Source of the DNA: Ceratothoa steindachneri
Lineage: Eukaryota > Arthropoda > Malacostraca > Isopoda > Cymothoidae
Direction of reading: 5' to 3'
Length of the DNA stretch: 64,000 nt
NCBI GenBank assembly: GCA_963969495.1
Contig: OZ018330.1
Location: 46,862,394 to 46,926,393 of the forward strand
Shown: piece by piece, positions 9,542-20,872 of the stretch
How positions within the stretch are numbered: position 1 is the stretch's first letter
How the letters are laid out: each line of letters opens with the position of its first letter
The notes under the pieces: generated by a model
Seen by the model: the letters and a program-made list of their open reading frames with translations, nothing else
Told to the model about the DNA's origin: nothing
Database searches by the model: none
Translations under genes and position numbers: made by a program

Positions 9542-11285
9542 CATCTAGCATAAAAGCAATTCCTCTCTCACCATGGTGTCGAAGCATGGCTTATGATAAA
9601 TTGTTTGGAGCAGGGGCGATGTCTTCGCACGAAGGGAGAGCAGAATGCATTTCACCTTAGCGTAAACCTTTCATTAAAAGGTTCCCCACCACTGGAATCA
9701 AAGTCGAATCGGCAGCCTTCAGTGACATCACGAATTGCAATCATTGCTGGTGGAGCAGCATCCTGACTAGAGATTGGGGAGAAAGCGGTGGCATGACGCT
9801 TCCACCACGAATCTGTGGTTCAAAATTGAAATCCCTTTCTCCTGAAGGCTGTGGTCATGCAAGTACTTGCCCCTAATTCTTTGAACTCGCTACAAACTTC
9901 CCAGCAATATAAATCTTCTTTTTAAACGAAGACCCCTATACTCGGCAGGACCATCTTAGGGGTTTACCTCTTTTGATTCTAACGAGTTGGAGAAGGCACG
10001 CGGCCATTTCTCTTTACGAGAAACGACCACACAGAGGAAGGGGGTAGAGAGGTACTGTTTTGACTGAGACAAGCTGTGAGCCTTTGAAATACCACCTCTA
10101 CCATAGATTGCTCGGGAAGTAGAACCTACACAAAAGTTCCGAATTGGCCCACATGGGAATATGCTCTTAGTTATGGGAGGTGTGGCAGGAGTACAGGGTG
10201 CCTTATTAACTTTGGAGGCATGAGGCGTCCAAAGTAGCACAGGGCATTGCAAAACCAAGCCATTAGCTTTCATAAAAGATAGTCGTTCCGCAGCCTGAAC
10301 TGTCAATACCACTTTCTACAGTAGATACGTGCCACATTGATTCGACTTAGCAGGTTGCAGTTCTCCTCAATTGACAGGCTTGGCCGTATACGATATGGAC
10401 TTATCGTACTGGGTCTTGGATCACTTTCTACAGACTTCGGATAAAGCCGACCTTATACGTCTATTCGAGAGATTCCTATAGCCAAACCACTGACAGTAAT
10501 AGCACCTCCGCGGCAGTGTAAAGAAATTCCTTGTTGCGGTAGCTATACCAACCTACCCACACCCACTCATAAAGCCCGTCACGATCGAATCTAACAAAAG
10601 CTGTAGAGGTGTGTCTTGACCCCTCCCTCCCCATGTTTTTTCTTCACAAGTTCGACCATGACCACTTCTTAGTAGAACAGATATTGGGTGATGTTTTCCA
10701 AGGAGTAGCCCCTGAGCTCCCTTGATATATTCTTGGTAGACTTCAGTGTCACCTTCACCGGTGAGCCATTGAGTGTCTGAATAATACTATTAATTGCCGT
10801 TTTGTAATACTTCACCGCAATCGACGGAATGTTCCCTTCCTACGAATGAGTAGCATTTGGCTCTCTACCAGTCAATTTAAATAATGCGATGCTTGGATGA
10901 TACATGTGGCCTTTGGTCGAAATGCTGACAAAAATAAAGCGAATAACTAAAAAGCGTTTGAAGTAAGAAATAACTATTTCCGAAAAAAAATTATTTACAA
11001 AGTGGCACGTGAAAAAAGCAATAATATGAAAATTAACCCATAGGAAAATGAAAAGATGAATCCAAGCACTTTCGAACTATATTTGTAAGTTCATTTTCAA
11101 GGAATAGCATGAAAATGGAGAAGACAAGCTTATATAGCGTACAAAGATACGAAGGGAACGCCCATCACATAGTACAAACCAATAGAAAAAACACACAAAC
11201 AGGACAGAAAAATACCAATTAAAAGAACAATAGGCAACTAATAACAGACATATGCATCCCTAAAACGATATACACATAACAACGC
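9542..11285. other. Unassigned; no recognisable gene
   Basis: The longest open stretch is on the minus strand at 9,956-10,312 (118 codons). It shows no motif I recognise and no supporting splice or regulatory context. The final 350 bp (10,920-11,285) are A-rich and border the LTR retrotransposon. Confidence 0.4.
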
Positions 11286-11575
11286 TGTGATAGAACGAGT
11301 TCAGAGCTGCATTCATTTCAACTTCTATCACATTTTATTTAAAACCATGAGGCTACCCACGTGCATCTTCGATTCGAGGCTTGGAGTCTTATCAACAGCT
11401 ACCGGACGCCAATGTTTAAACAAGGAGGTTATCGTCCCCCCCGTTCGCCCCCATACGCCGACCTCGCCAGATCGAGTTAGGCTTATGGGCAGATAAGGCA
11501 TTGTTCCCCGGCTCGGCTGTGCGTTCCCTCGAAGCTTCCACCCCATTCTCCCCCACGCCAAGGAGATGTCCTGGC

Positions 11576-11583
11576 TATTTATA
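11576..11583 (+). promoter_or_regulatory. TATA-like box in 5' LTR
   Basis: TATTTATA followed by TGG about 290 bp into the LTR. The identical site is at 16,057 in the 3' LTR. Position in front of the minisatellite and well before the AATAAA suits a U3 promoter, but no start site is demonstrated. Confidence 0.4.
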
Positions 11584-11769
11584 TGGAAACTTTACCACTA
11601 AGATCAGATTGGAGATCCAGATTTTCGTCGCGAAACATCACCACGACCCTCTCTCCCTTTGTGCGCCAAGGGACCTCGACCTCGAGATTCACCATCACTT
11701 GTCCAGAAGGAGGACAATATTCCTTGAGTGCCAAAGGTTCGAGCCTTTAGTGACGCCAAGTCCCCAAGG

Positions 11770-12200
11770 CATCCCCCCCCCCTGTTGTTCAAGGAGAACA
11801 GCATTAGAACAGCCATTGTTCGTTTTGAGCCCTTCGCCAAGAAAGGGTTCTCATCCCCCCCCTGTTGTTCAAGGAGAACAGCATTAGAACAGCCATTGTT
11901 CGTTTTGAGCCCTTCGCCAAGAAACGGTTCTCATCCCCCCCCTGTTGTTCAAGGAGAACAGCATTAGAACAGCCATTGTTCGTTTTGAGCCCTTCGCCAA
12001 GAAACGGTTCTCATCCCCCCCCCCTGTTGTTCAAGGAGAACAGCATTAGAACAGCCATTTTTCGTTTTGAGCCCTTCGCCAAGAAACGGTTCTCATCCCC
12101 CCCTGTTGTTCAAGGAGAACAACATTAGAACAGCCATTGTTCTTGAGCCCGTAGACAAGAGACGGTTCTCATCCCCCCCCTTTGTTCAGAAGAGAACAAC
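11770..12200 (+). repeat. ~79-bp minisatellite inside the 5' LTR
   Basis: Five close copies begin TGTTGTTCAAGGAGAACAGC at about 11,782, 11,863, 11,942, 12,024 and 12,104. A diverged sixth starts TTTGTTCAGAAGAGAACAAC at about 12,181. Each unit ends TTCTCATC followed by a run of C of variable length. Units contain GAACA...TGTTC, which could form small hairpins. Confidence 0.92.
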
Positions 12201-12570
12201 CTAGAACAGCCATTGTTCGTCAAGCCGTTCGTCGAGTAACGGTTCTCCTTTCCAAGACGCCACGTCAGGATCCTTTTATCCCCCCCCTTCGGCTGGAACT
12301 CGCCAGCGGACCGAATATTCCTTCAAGTACCTTCCACTGCACCCTAATGAAGTTACGTAAGCCAAGCGTCACCTTTTGAGTATTGATCCCTTATTTGTCA
12401 ATTCTATCCTGTGCTTTAAATGGTTTATCGAACCATCCCATCTCTTTAACTCCATATTTGTTTTACCTTTTTTGATCCCTTAAATCCTTGGATTAGCCCG
12501 AGTCTCCACGACCCTTTCCATTCTGTTTGTCAATATTTTCCGTTTTTGTGTTTTGTTTATAGTTATTATT

Positions 12571-12576
12571 AATAAA
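12571..12576 (+). promoter_or_regulatory. Polyadenylation signal in 5' LTR
   Basis: AATAAA in the AT-rich 3' third of the LTR, repeated at 17,048 in the other LTR where it would end the element transcript. Confidence 0.5.
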
Positions 12577-12754
12577 ACTCTATTTTATTAATGATAGCAA
12601 TATTATTACCCTTGAGCTCAGTTCCACTTCTTAAGCATTTTGAAGATACATAATATCAGCCGCCAGACAGTAAAAACGCACTCTAAAGATAATTAAGGAA
12701 GTTCCCTCAACGAATAGTGATATATGGTATATCGTCGGGAGTCATTCTACGACA

Positions 12755-12778
12755 TATATATATATATATATATATATA
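12755..12778. repeat. (TA)n between LTR and primer-binding site
   Basis: A (TA)12-like run lies directly after the LTR end and pushes the candidate primer-binding site about 34 bp away from the LTR. The usual spacing is 0-10 bp, so the tract probably expanded after or during the life of the element. Confidence 0.8.
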
Positions 12779-12788
12779 CTATTTAATT

Positions 12789-12802
12789 TGGTATCAGGTG
12801 TG
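12789..12802 (+). promoter_or_regulatory. Candidate tRNA primer-binding site
   Basis: TGGTATCAGGTGTG begins with the TGG that pairs with the CCA end of a tRNA. The tRNA species cannot be assigned from here. The separation from the LTR by a (TA)n tract lowers confidence. Confidence 0.4.
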
Positions 12803-13128
12803 TAAGGTTTAACGCCATATCTTTGCAAACACTGGTCTCAGTCGAGTAAAGCATAGTGTTATTCGTTATAATATTAGAATATAGTAGTTCCCTTTTGTTT
12901 TAACGATTGCTATCCCCTTTTTTTTTAAACTTAAGAAGCTGGAGTAGCTCAAGGAACGGTTATAATAATTTGTTTGTGTTTTTTTGTGATTTTAGTCAGG
13001 GTTATTTAGATTGAGAAACCAAGTACGAATAGTTCAGTGCCCATATTTAGGTAGGCTAATTCTATAGAGGCATAATTCTTGTTGCAAGGAATTTTAGTTG
13101 GTTGACTAGTGCGCCCCCAAGTGCAAAG

Positions 13129-15363
13129 ATGACTCAGTTTGAAATCTTTAAAGCGCAAGGAGAGTCCTGTGGACTTTCCGGAAAAGAACTAATTGAGTAC
13201 ATTCGAGAGGAGCAAAGAAAAGAGGAAGAAAGAGAAAGGGAAAGAGTAATCCGACGAGAGGAACGTGAAAGAGAAATACAACGAGAAGAAAGAGAAAGAG
13301 AGGAACGGATAAGACAAGCTGAGCTTCAGATTGAATTAGCTCGGATTAAAGCAGAATGTCAAAGAAAAAAGGTAGAAAGAGAAAGGGAAAGAGTAATCCG
13401 ACAAGAGGAACGGGAAAGAGTAATCTCACGAGAAGAAAGAGAAGGAAAAATACAACGAGAAGAACGAGAAAAAGAAATCCAACGAGAAGAAAGAAGGACG
13501 GATTCGCGCTCCTTCCCAGGGAAGCTGACAAAGTTTCCGAGCCCCGTAAAACCTAAAAACTTCTTTCCCCAAAACCAACAATGGGACTCCAAACCTCCCG
13601 TTAAGACTTCTCCTCCATCTCTCTTCCCGAAGCGACCAACCATATGCTTCACCTGTGGTGTAGAAAACCACATGAGCTGGAATTGCCCCCAAAATTCTAG
13701 GCTTAAAAGCGGACCAGCCCACCAAGTTCACCAGATTAATGCGACCCCGGCTCCCCCGGTGGTGCAGACCCAAGCAGAAACTTCTCCCCCTCCGTCAGGC
13801 CACCAGGTAAATTTTGTTTTTGGTAAAAGTTCATCGGGAACTTTGAAATATGAGGAGGGCAGCGTGGACAGCTGTCGAGTATCGACTCTCGTCAGGGACA
13901 CAGGATGTACGTGCTTCATCGTGTCCGACGAACTCCTCCCAGTGGCCTCTAACCACGAAAAATTTGCGGTGGTACATGACTAACCTGGGCGGGCGAACAG
14001 ATTCCCCGTCGCTAGATGTTACCTGCAGTGTCAATATTATAATGGCTGGGCTGAAGTCATTGTAGCACCCATAAAATTCTGTTCCGTACTTATAGGACAG
14101 AGCCCCCAAGTAAGTTTCGACCCTGTGTTTCAGGCCGCCCTTCCTCAAGGCCGAGATAAGAAAGAAGCACAGGAGCCCGTCCCCATCAGAACCCCGATAC
14201 CGTCCGATTTCTCGGAGACCCCTAACCAGGACTTTAGGACGGCAAAAGAGGAATGTGAATCACTAACACCCTTAGGTGATAAGGCCCCAGACAAGGACAC
14301 GGAGACTGTCCCTGGACCCCAAGAAATAAAGAACCCCCAACGCGCCCATGGAGATACCTTTGTAGAACTGGACGAAGCATCGGCGCTTGAAGAGGACTGC
14401 CCCGCGGAGTCCCTTAAGGTAATCCAGACAGTGTGCATCCAACCTGATGCCGAGTACCCTCCTCCTTTTCTACCAGGCGAGTCTTTGGAACCCTCTGACC
14501 TGGATAGTGACGCGCAGCTGACACCACGTCAGAAGAGTCAGCTCCAAGAACTAATTAAATGGAATCACCATTTATCCACCCTATTAGCTCTTTTCGAGCA
14601 ACTGCGTGAAAATGGCCTCACCATTGGCCCCAGCAAATGCCAGTTTGCCCACGAAACCATCAAATATTTGGGTTTCAAAATAGGACAAAGCAAGTCAGGT
14701 CCCCACGAGAACAAGATTAAGGCAATCGCCGACATGCCCCTCCCGATTACAAAGAAGCCATTAAGATCGATCCTAGGATCAGCTTCTCCCTATCAGCGAT
14801 TTGTTCCGAATTTCGCTGCAATTTCGGCCCCCCTATGCCCCCTTCAGGAAAAGAATTTCTCCGATCGTTTACGTTGGAATGATGTCGCTGTTTCCCATTT
14901 TAATCAGCTCAAAAGTAAGTTCATTTCTGCCCCCATTTTTAAGTTGCCCAACCCGGAAAAATCCTTTGGGGTTAAGACCGACGTGATCAACGAGGGCATT
15001 GGAGGTGTACTCCTTCAATACGTGGATGACAGAACGAGTCATCCAGTTGCATATGCTAGTCGTCAATTATTACCACGCGGAGAGAGATATGCCACTAGAG
15101 AAAAGATAGCTCTATCAATTATCTGGGTCATAGACAAATTCAAGCTGTAATTGATATGTAAAGAATTTCGAATAGGAACCGACCACCGTCCGTTAGCCTA
15201 TATTAGGAATTTGAGACACTCAAACGGCCGCATCATGCGCTGGAGTTTACTCTTGCAAGAGTATCAATTTAAAATAAATTATATCAAAGGTTCCGATAAC
15301 CAGGTCGCTGACGCACTCAGTAGAAATGCGTTACCGAATAGCGTAGAACAATTGTATTCATAG
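13129..15363 (+). pseudogene. gag-pol frame of the LTR element, two in-frame stops and large deletions
   Basis: One frame runs from ATG 13,129 to a stop at 15,363, interrupted by TAA at 13,981 and TAA at 15,148. Residues about 30-135 are an Arg/Glu-rich coiled coil of REEREREIQ-like repeats. A CCHC zinc knuckle (CFTCGVENHMSWNC) lies at about residue 173 and the protease DTG at about residue 257, with the first stop a little after it. Then comes an acidic linker with CIQPDAEYPPPFLPGE, a jump into the late RT part (LREN-GLTIGPSKCQF, YLGFKIG, SPYQRFVPNFAAISAPL), and RNase H (GGVLLQYVDDRT, YATREKIALSIIW, TDHRPLAYIRNLR, QVADALSRNAL). The capsid, the integrase and the RT fingers/palm are missing. 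Translation begins at ATG 13,129; the open frame extends slightly further upstream without an ATG. Confidence 0.85.
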
Positions 15364-15754
15364 GATTAGTATCTCCATGTAGGTATATACCGTCTTGTAT
15401 GACTTAATTTAAGATTCTTTTGTAATATAATTAATTAATGTATATGTCTGAATTTTGTAACGCTCAATGTCTAATTTTTTTGATGTATATATATTTGTTC
15501 TTATTAATTTACGTATAAATTATTTTGTCCCGTATGTACTAAGTTTATATCATTTCATTGTTCCATGCCTTTTTTTTTATTAAGTTGTATTAAAGGTTAT
15601 TTTCCCCTGTAATCTAAAGATCAAAATAATCATGTATTGAGGTAATAATAGTTAGGTGCAGGAAGATACGGTTGGTACAGGAAAACGAGTTCCCTACAAC
15701 GGAGCTCTATCGTTGTCCCTTCTCTCTTTTTTTTTCGAAGTGACAACTTCCCCT
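15364..15754. other. Untranslated 3' region of the LTR element
   Basis: AT-rich stretch between the end of RNase H and the polypurine tract, with no coding. That pol stops at RNase H and no integrase follows agrees with an integrase-before-RT organisation. Confidence 0.7.
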
Positions 15755-15766
15755 GGAATGGAGGGG
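15755..15766 (+). promoter_or_regulatory. Polypurine tract (plus-strand primer)
   Basis: GGAATGGAGGGG ends exactly at the base before the 3' LTR, the place expected for the plus-strand primer of LTR retrotransposons. Confidence 0.75.
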
Positions 15767-17231
15767 TGTGATAGAACGAGTTCAGAGCTGCATTCATTTC
15801 AACTTCTATCACATTTTATTTAAAACCATGAGGCTACCCACGTGCATCTTCGATTCGAGGCTTGGAGTCTTATCAACAGCTACCGGACGCCAATGTTTAA
15901 ACAAGGAGGTTATCGTCCCCCCCGTTCGCCCCCATACGCCGACCTCGCCAGATCGAGTTAGGCTTATGGGCAGATAAGGCATTGTTCCCCGGCTCGGCTG
16001 TGCGTTCCCTCGAAGCTTCCACCCCATTCTCCCCCACGCCAAGGAGATGTCCTGGCTATTTATATGGAAACTTTACCACTAAGATCAGATTGGAGATCCA
16101 GATTTTCGTCGCGAAACATCACCACGACCCTCTCTCCCTTTGTGCGCCAAGGGACCTCGACCTCGAGATTCACCATCACTTGTCCAGAAGGAGGACAATA
16201 TTCCTTGAGTGCCAAAGGTTCGAGCCTTTAGTGACGCCAAGTCCCCAAGGCATCCCCCCCCCCTGTTGTTCAAGGAGAACAGCATTAGAACAGCCATTGT
16301 CGTTTTGAGCCCTTCGCCAAGAAAGGGTTCTCATCCCCCCCCTGTTGTTCAAGGAGAACAGCATTAGAACAGCCATTGTTCGTTTTGAGCCCTTCGCCAA
16401 GAAACGGTTCTCATCCCCCCCCTGTTGTTCAAGGAGAACAGCATTAGAACAGCCATTGTTCGTTTTGAGCCCTTCGCCAAGAAACGGTTCTCATCCCCCC
16501 CTGTTGTTCAAGGAGAACAGCATTAGAACAGCCATTGTTCGTTTTGAGCCCTTCGCCAAGAAACGGTTCTCATCCCCCCCTGTTGTTCAAGGAGAACAAC
16601 ATTAGAACAGCCATTGTTCTTGAGCCCGTAGACAAGAGACGGTTCTCATCCCCCCCCTTTGTTCAGAAGAGAACAACCTAGAACAGCCATTGTTCGTCAA
16701 GCCGTTCGTCGAGTAACGGTTCTCCTTTCCAAGACGCCACGTCAGGATCCTTTTATCCCCCCCCTTCGGCTGGAACTCGCCAGCGGACCGAATATTCCTT
16801 CAAGTACCTTCCACTGCACCCTAATGAAGTTACGTAAGCCAAGCGTCACCTTTTGAGTATTGATCCCTTATTTGTCAATTCTATCCTGTGCTTTAAATGG
16901 TTTATCGAACCATCCCATCTCTTTAACTCCATATTTGTTTTACCTTTTTTGATCCCTTAAATCCTTGGATTAGCCCGAGTCTCCACGACCCTTTCCATTC
17001 TGTTTGTCAATATTTTCCGTTTTTGTGTTTTGTTTATAGTTATTATTAATAAAACTCTATTTTATTAATGATAGCAATATTATTACCCTTGAGCTCAGTT
17101 CCACTTCTTAAGCATTTTGAAGATACATAATATCAGCCGCCAGACAGTAAAAACGCACTCTAAAGATAATTAAGGAAGTTCCCTCAACGAATAGTGATAT
17201 ATGGTATATCGTCGGGAGTCATTCTACGACA
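15767..17231 (+). repeat. 3' LTR (1,465 bp)
   Basis: Near-identical to 11,286-12,754. Differences seen by eye are poly-C run lengths in the minisatellite (about 16,255-16,680, again five units plus a diverged sixth) and a lost T in its first unit. Contains TATTTATA at 16,057 and AATAAA at 17,048. Confidence 0.93.
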
Positions 17232-17236
17232 AACGC

Positions 17237-17829
17237 CATGTATATGAATGGAATATGGTAGGAGAATTTTTTTTTTAAAGGATTATCATATATATTTCCA
17301 TAAATTCAGCCAATATTTGAAAGGGAACATCTTGTTAAGGAAGAGATTAGTAGGCTCGTTTGTAATTAAGAATCTAAAATATTAGAAAGGCGTTGAAAGG
17401 TGTGTACACACTACCAAACAAAATAAGAGAATGACTTTCCTTTATTCAAATATTTTCAAAAATATGCTGACTGGGTAAGTGAAATTTCCCATTGTACATA
17501 AATTCATGCATTCAATATATTTTTAGGAAGATTTTATATAATACAATCGTATATCCAAGTAATTATAGTAAATGAACTAGTAAAATAAGAGAAAGATTTT
17601 TTTCAGAAACATTCTAAAAGTTTCTTACAATCATCTGGAAACACTTTACTCAACAGGTAAGAACTCTACAATCTTGGTATTAACAGGATTCTACTCCTAA
17701 ATTCCATTTTATCTCTGTACTAATTAACAGTGATGACAAAAGAATCGCGTGGCGCCTAACTCGTTTGTCAAGTCTTTGCTCGCGCTTCGATCAAAGCAGT
17801 GAGACAAAACGGTGTCGCTCTGCGCTGAA
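17237..17829. other. No gene seen
   Basis: AT-rich sequence with no credible reading frame, between the LTR element and the polypyrimidine tract. Confidence 0.5.
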
Positions 17830-18540
17830 AAGGTTTCTGCCTCTCCCTCTTTTTACCTCTCTTTCTGTCCCTCTCTATCTATGTCTCTGTGTGAATGTTT
17901 ATGGCTCTCTCTCTCTCTTTCTGTATCTCTTTTTTCTCTCGTACACTCCTTCTCTCACACTCTCCCTTTGCCTCTCTCACTAACCCTCTCTCCTTCTGCT
18001 TCTCTCACTCGATATCACTTCCTTTTTTCCCTCTCTTCCTTTTCTCTCCCTCTGTCTACCACTTGCACTATCTCTCTATATTGATCCTCCTCTCACTCTC
18101 CTTTTTCCTCCTTCCCTTTTTCCTGCTCTTATTATATCCATCTCTCTCTTCCCTATCTCTCTCCTAACAACCCCCTCTACTATTTTCGCTCTTTTTCTCT
18201 CTCCATCTCCCCCTCACACAATCCATCTCCCCCCTTACTCTCTCCACCCCCTTCTCCCTCTCACACTCCTCTTCTATACCTTTCTCGCTCGCTTTGTCAC
18301 TCTCTCTCTCTCAATATCCTTGTTTTCTTCTCCTCCCCCCCACCACCCTCTTTCCCTCTCCTTCTCTTATATATCACTTCATCTCTCTATTTCCCTCTTT
18401 CTCTCTCTATCCCTTCTCCTTCTCTCCCTCTCCTTATTCCTTTATCCCTCTCTCATTACTCATCTTTCCCCCTTTCTCATTATTCCTCTCTCTCTCTCTC
18501 TCTCTTTCTCCCACCTACTCCTTCCTCTCTCCCCAAACTG
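17830..18540. repeat. Polypyrimidine (CT-rich) tract, ~700 bp
   Basis: The plus strand is almost entirely C and T, with CTCTCT and CCCTCT runs. Ser/Leu/Pro-rich frames here are by-products. Such tracts can form triplex DNA, which is general knowledge and not shown here. Confidence 0.9.
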
Positions 18541-18693
18541 ACGAACTTTAAAATCGAAAACAATGACTCTCGTTTTGCCTGGGCGCAATTAGTGCCTACT
18601 ATGGATTATAATTAATTCTAATCAGTGCTGAGCGAAAGAAGCTTCTGGTATAGCTGGTGGGACGGAAAATCGGGGGGTGAGAGAAGACAACCT

Positions 18694-19062
18694 CTGCTGA
18701 CCAAAGTCGCGTGCTCTCACTTACGACCTTCAAAACTTTCAATAATTCCCAGAACAACCTAAAGACGACCTTGGAAATTATATCATTTGAAATAGAATGT
18801 AAAGCAACTTAAGAGTTTCAAATTTTGTTAGAATCAGCCAAATAGCTATGATGTAATTCCCTAAACAAACTAATTCCCGGGCTATCCTTGGGAGGAACTT
18901 GGAAATTATATCATTCAAAATAAAATGTAAAACAACATAAAGGTTTAAAACTTCGTTAGAATCGGTCGCATAATTACAATTTTATTATCAAAACAACACA
19001 AACCAAAACGGGGACCGACCGACCGGCAGACATAGTGAGATATAGAGTCACCCGCGACTAAA
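18694..19062 (+). repeat. SINE-like dispersed repeat, copy 3 (body duplicated)
   Basis: Begins CTGACCAAAGTCGCGTGCTC and ends CCGCGACTAAAA. The middle block (GGAAATTATATCATT, AAAATGTAA, GTTTCAAA/GTTTAAAAC, TTCGTTAGAATCGG) occurs twice within it. The 50.1-kb copy has the same head and tail with a single body, which defines a unit of about 260 bp. Confidence 0.65.
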
Positions 19063-20842
19063 ATAAATTGTGAGTATAGATGCAGATGCCCCACCACATC
19101 ATTCAAGGTGAGACTAAAATTAAATATAATAAAATTGAATGGTATTTACTCTTACTTGTCCACAATCAAATTCTCGGAAACTCTTTTCTCTCCAACATTG
19201 ACTCAATCGAATTTAGGGCAATTTTATGTGCGAAAGAATGGGAATAAACGCTATAAATATGGAGTTTGAGGTTGATTAGCAGTTAATTAATTTTGCTAAC
19301 CGTTCTTTTAAAGCATTGACGGTGTCACTCACCAATATTATGAAATTCACATAAAGATGAGAATGACAGTCGCTAGCAAGGCCAATGATACCAATGACCG
19401 GGCTTCGTTGGCAGGCAAACGTACCCAAAAGAGAGATAGTACCATGATTTGGGCATAGTTCGCGAGCGCTGGAGCCACCGGTTGCCCAATTAAGTGCCAC
19501 CCGCTCCTTCTCTGGGAAGTGTGGACATGAAAATCGGTACAGCTGTTTCCGTTAGACGCATTATTGATGTTCTCTCAGGGAGAATAGAGGAAAGAGGTGT
19601 TTGGATTGGTTATGTATGTGATGGCGTATGTGGATAGAGCTTCTTGCCGGCAGGAGTTAGTCTCGGCGCACCGGCAAGTACCAACAACCTCCTTTTGAGT
19701 ACACTAGACGAGCAAAGATTCCTATCGAGACCAAAACTCTCATCCACACACAACACAATGGTACAACATACAACTCCATCTTACAAGAAACCCATCCGAA
19801 CGCGTTTTCCCCCAAAGTTTTGCCTTCGACTTGTATTTGACGGAGCGACTCCTCACGCGTCTCTTTAACCTTATTTGAAGGTCTAAAAAGAACTTAATAT
19901 GGGCAAAGAGCCTTTCGCGATATCTAAAATTTGAATTGAATTTTATTGTGAAGCTTCCATCTTCCAATATTTCTCTCTATTTTAGTTTTACGGGCTCTGA
20001 AGTCTTTACTGGTAAAGAGTACGCGCGTGTGTAAAGTGAAGAAGATAGGTAATTTTGATGTAAACATAGCCAGGAGGAAATAAGATACACTCTTCATCCA
20101 TTACACTATAATTTATGAATGCAATTTCTTAACAGTTTGAATTTTTAGTTTAAAGTGTTACAAATTAAAAATTAGTTTATCCATATGTATATTTTGTAAA
20201 ATAGATTTTCCATTTTAATTTTTAGAACGAAAAAAAGCTACAGGGTCCTTAAACGAGTTAATTAAAATGAAATTATTACAGCAAATTTAACTAGGCAAAA
20301 AGAATATGTGGATTGTTTTTTCCGTATCTCAAAAGAATTAAGAAAAAAAACCTTGCCCCAAAGACTAGATAATAAGCTTAGATCTAAACAAAAGATAGAT
20401 CAAGAGTAAATTATTAGTAGACCAGGCGATGACTCCGCCATCTTGCGCTTCGCTACTAAGATTCAAATTTAAAATCTGTAAAAAAGCAGCCATGGTTAAA
20501 TTTTTATATATTTTCTGAACTTCGCCAATTATAATAATTTTTAAAAGGAACTTTAAACTAAATCTCCTCCCTTTCAAAATATCACGTTGTTAAATTATAG
20601 TTAAAGAAGATATATAAAAATAAATTTTCTGAACTTCACCATTTGTAATTCTTTGGGTTTAAATTTTTTTTTTAAATTTCGATAATTATATTTATTTCTG
20701 AACTTCACCATTTTGTTTTTTGATCTTATAAAAGAATTATTAGAAATAACTTTGATAAAAAAATATGTCATAACCAAACTAAGATAAAATTATTATTCAA
20801 ATACTCAAAAAATCACCTTCTTAAATTATAGAGTTAGTGATA
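19063..20842. other. No gene seen
   Basis: AT-rich sequence. Short reading frames at 19,276-19,500 and 19,644-19,967 resemble nothing known. Confidence 0.5.
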
Positions 20843-20872
20843 ATGATGATGATGATGATGATGATGATGATA
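20843..20872. repeat. (GAT)n microsatellite
   Basis: About ten GAT triplets. Confidence 0.9.

Larger units (their letters stand above)
11286..12754 (+). repeat. 5' LTR (1,469 bp)
   Basis: TG...CA ends. Contains a TATA-like TATTTATA at 11,576, a six-unit minisatellite at about 11,770-12,200, and AATAAA at 12,571 in an AT-rich downstream part, fitting a U3-R-U5 plan. The LTR is unusually long because of the minisatellite. Confidence 0.93.
11286..17231 (+). mobile_element. LTR retrotransposon (Ty3/gypsy, Gmr1-like lineage), recent, internally deleted
   Basis: Two long direct repeats (11,286-12,754 and 15,767-17,231) begin TGTGATAGAAC and end TTCTACGACA. They are flanked by the 5-bp duplication AACGC (11,281-11,285 and 17,232-17,236), proving one integration event. 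The interior holds a candidate primer-binding site, a gag-pol frame and a polypurine tract. By eye the LTRs differ almost only in poly-C lengths and a few bases, so insertion is recent. The interior lacks the Gag capsid, the integrase and the catalytic part of RT, so the element depended on proteins from elsewhere. Confidence 0.93.

Noticed and set aside
9956..10312. 118-codon minus-strand frame as a host gene
   Set aside because: No recognisable domain, no splice context and no conserved look; left unassigned.
11770..12200. 79-bp repeats as a CRISPR or satellite array
   Set aside because: They lie inside both LTRs of one retrotransposon and have no spacers.
13102..13128. Upstream non-ATG start for the gag frame
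   Set aside because: Would need a TTG start; the first ATG in frame is at 13,129.
13346..13773. Phe/Leu/Ser-rich minus-strand frames opposite gag
   Set aside because: Mirror of the Arg/Glu coiled-coil coding sequence on the plus strand.
17765..18551. Ser/Leu/Pro-rich overlapping frames
   Set aside because: All derive from the CT-rich tract; three frames are open at once.
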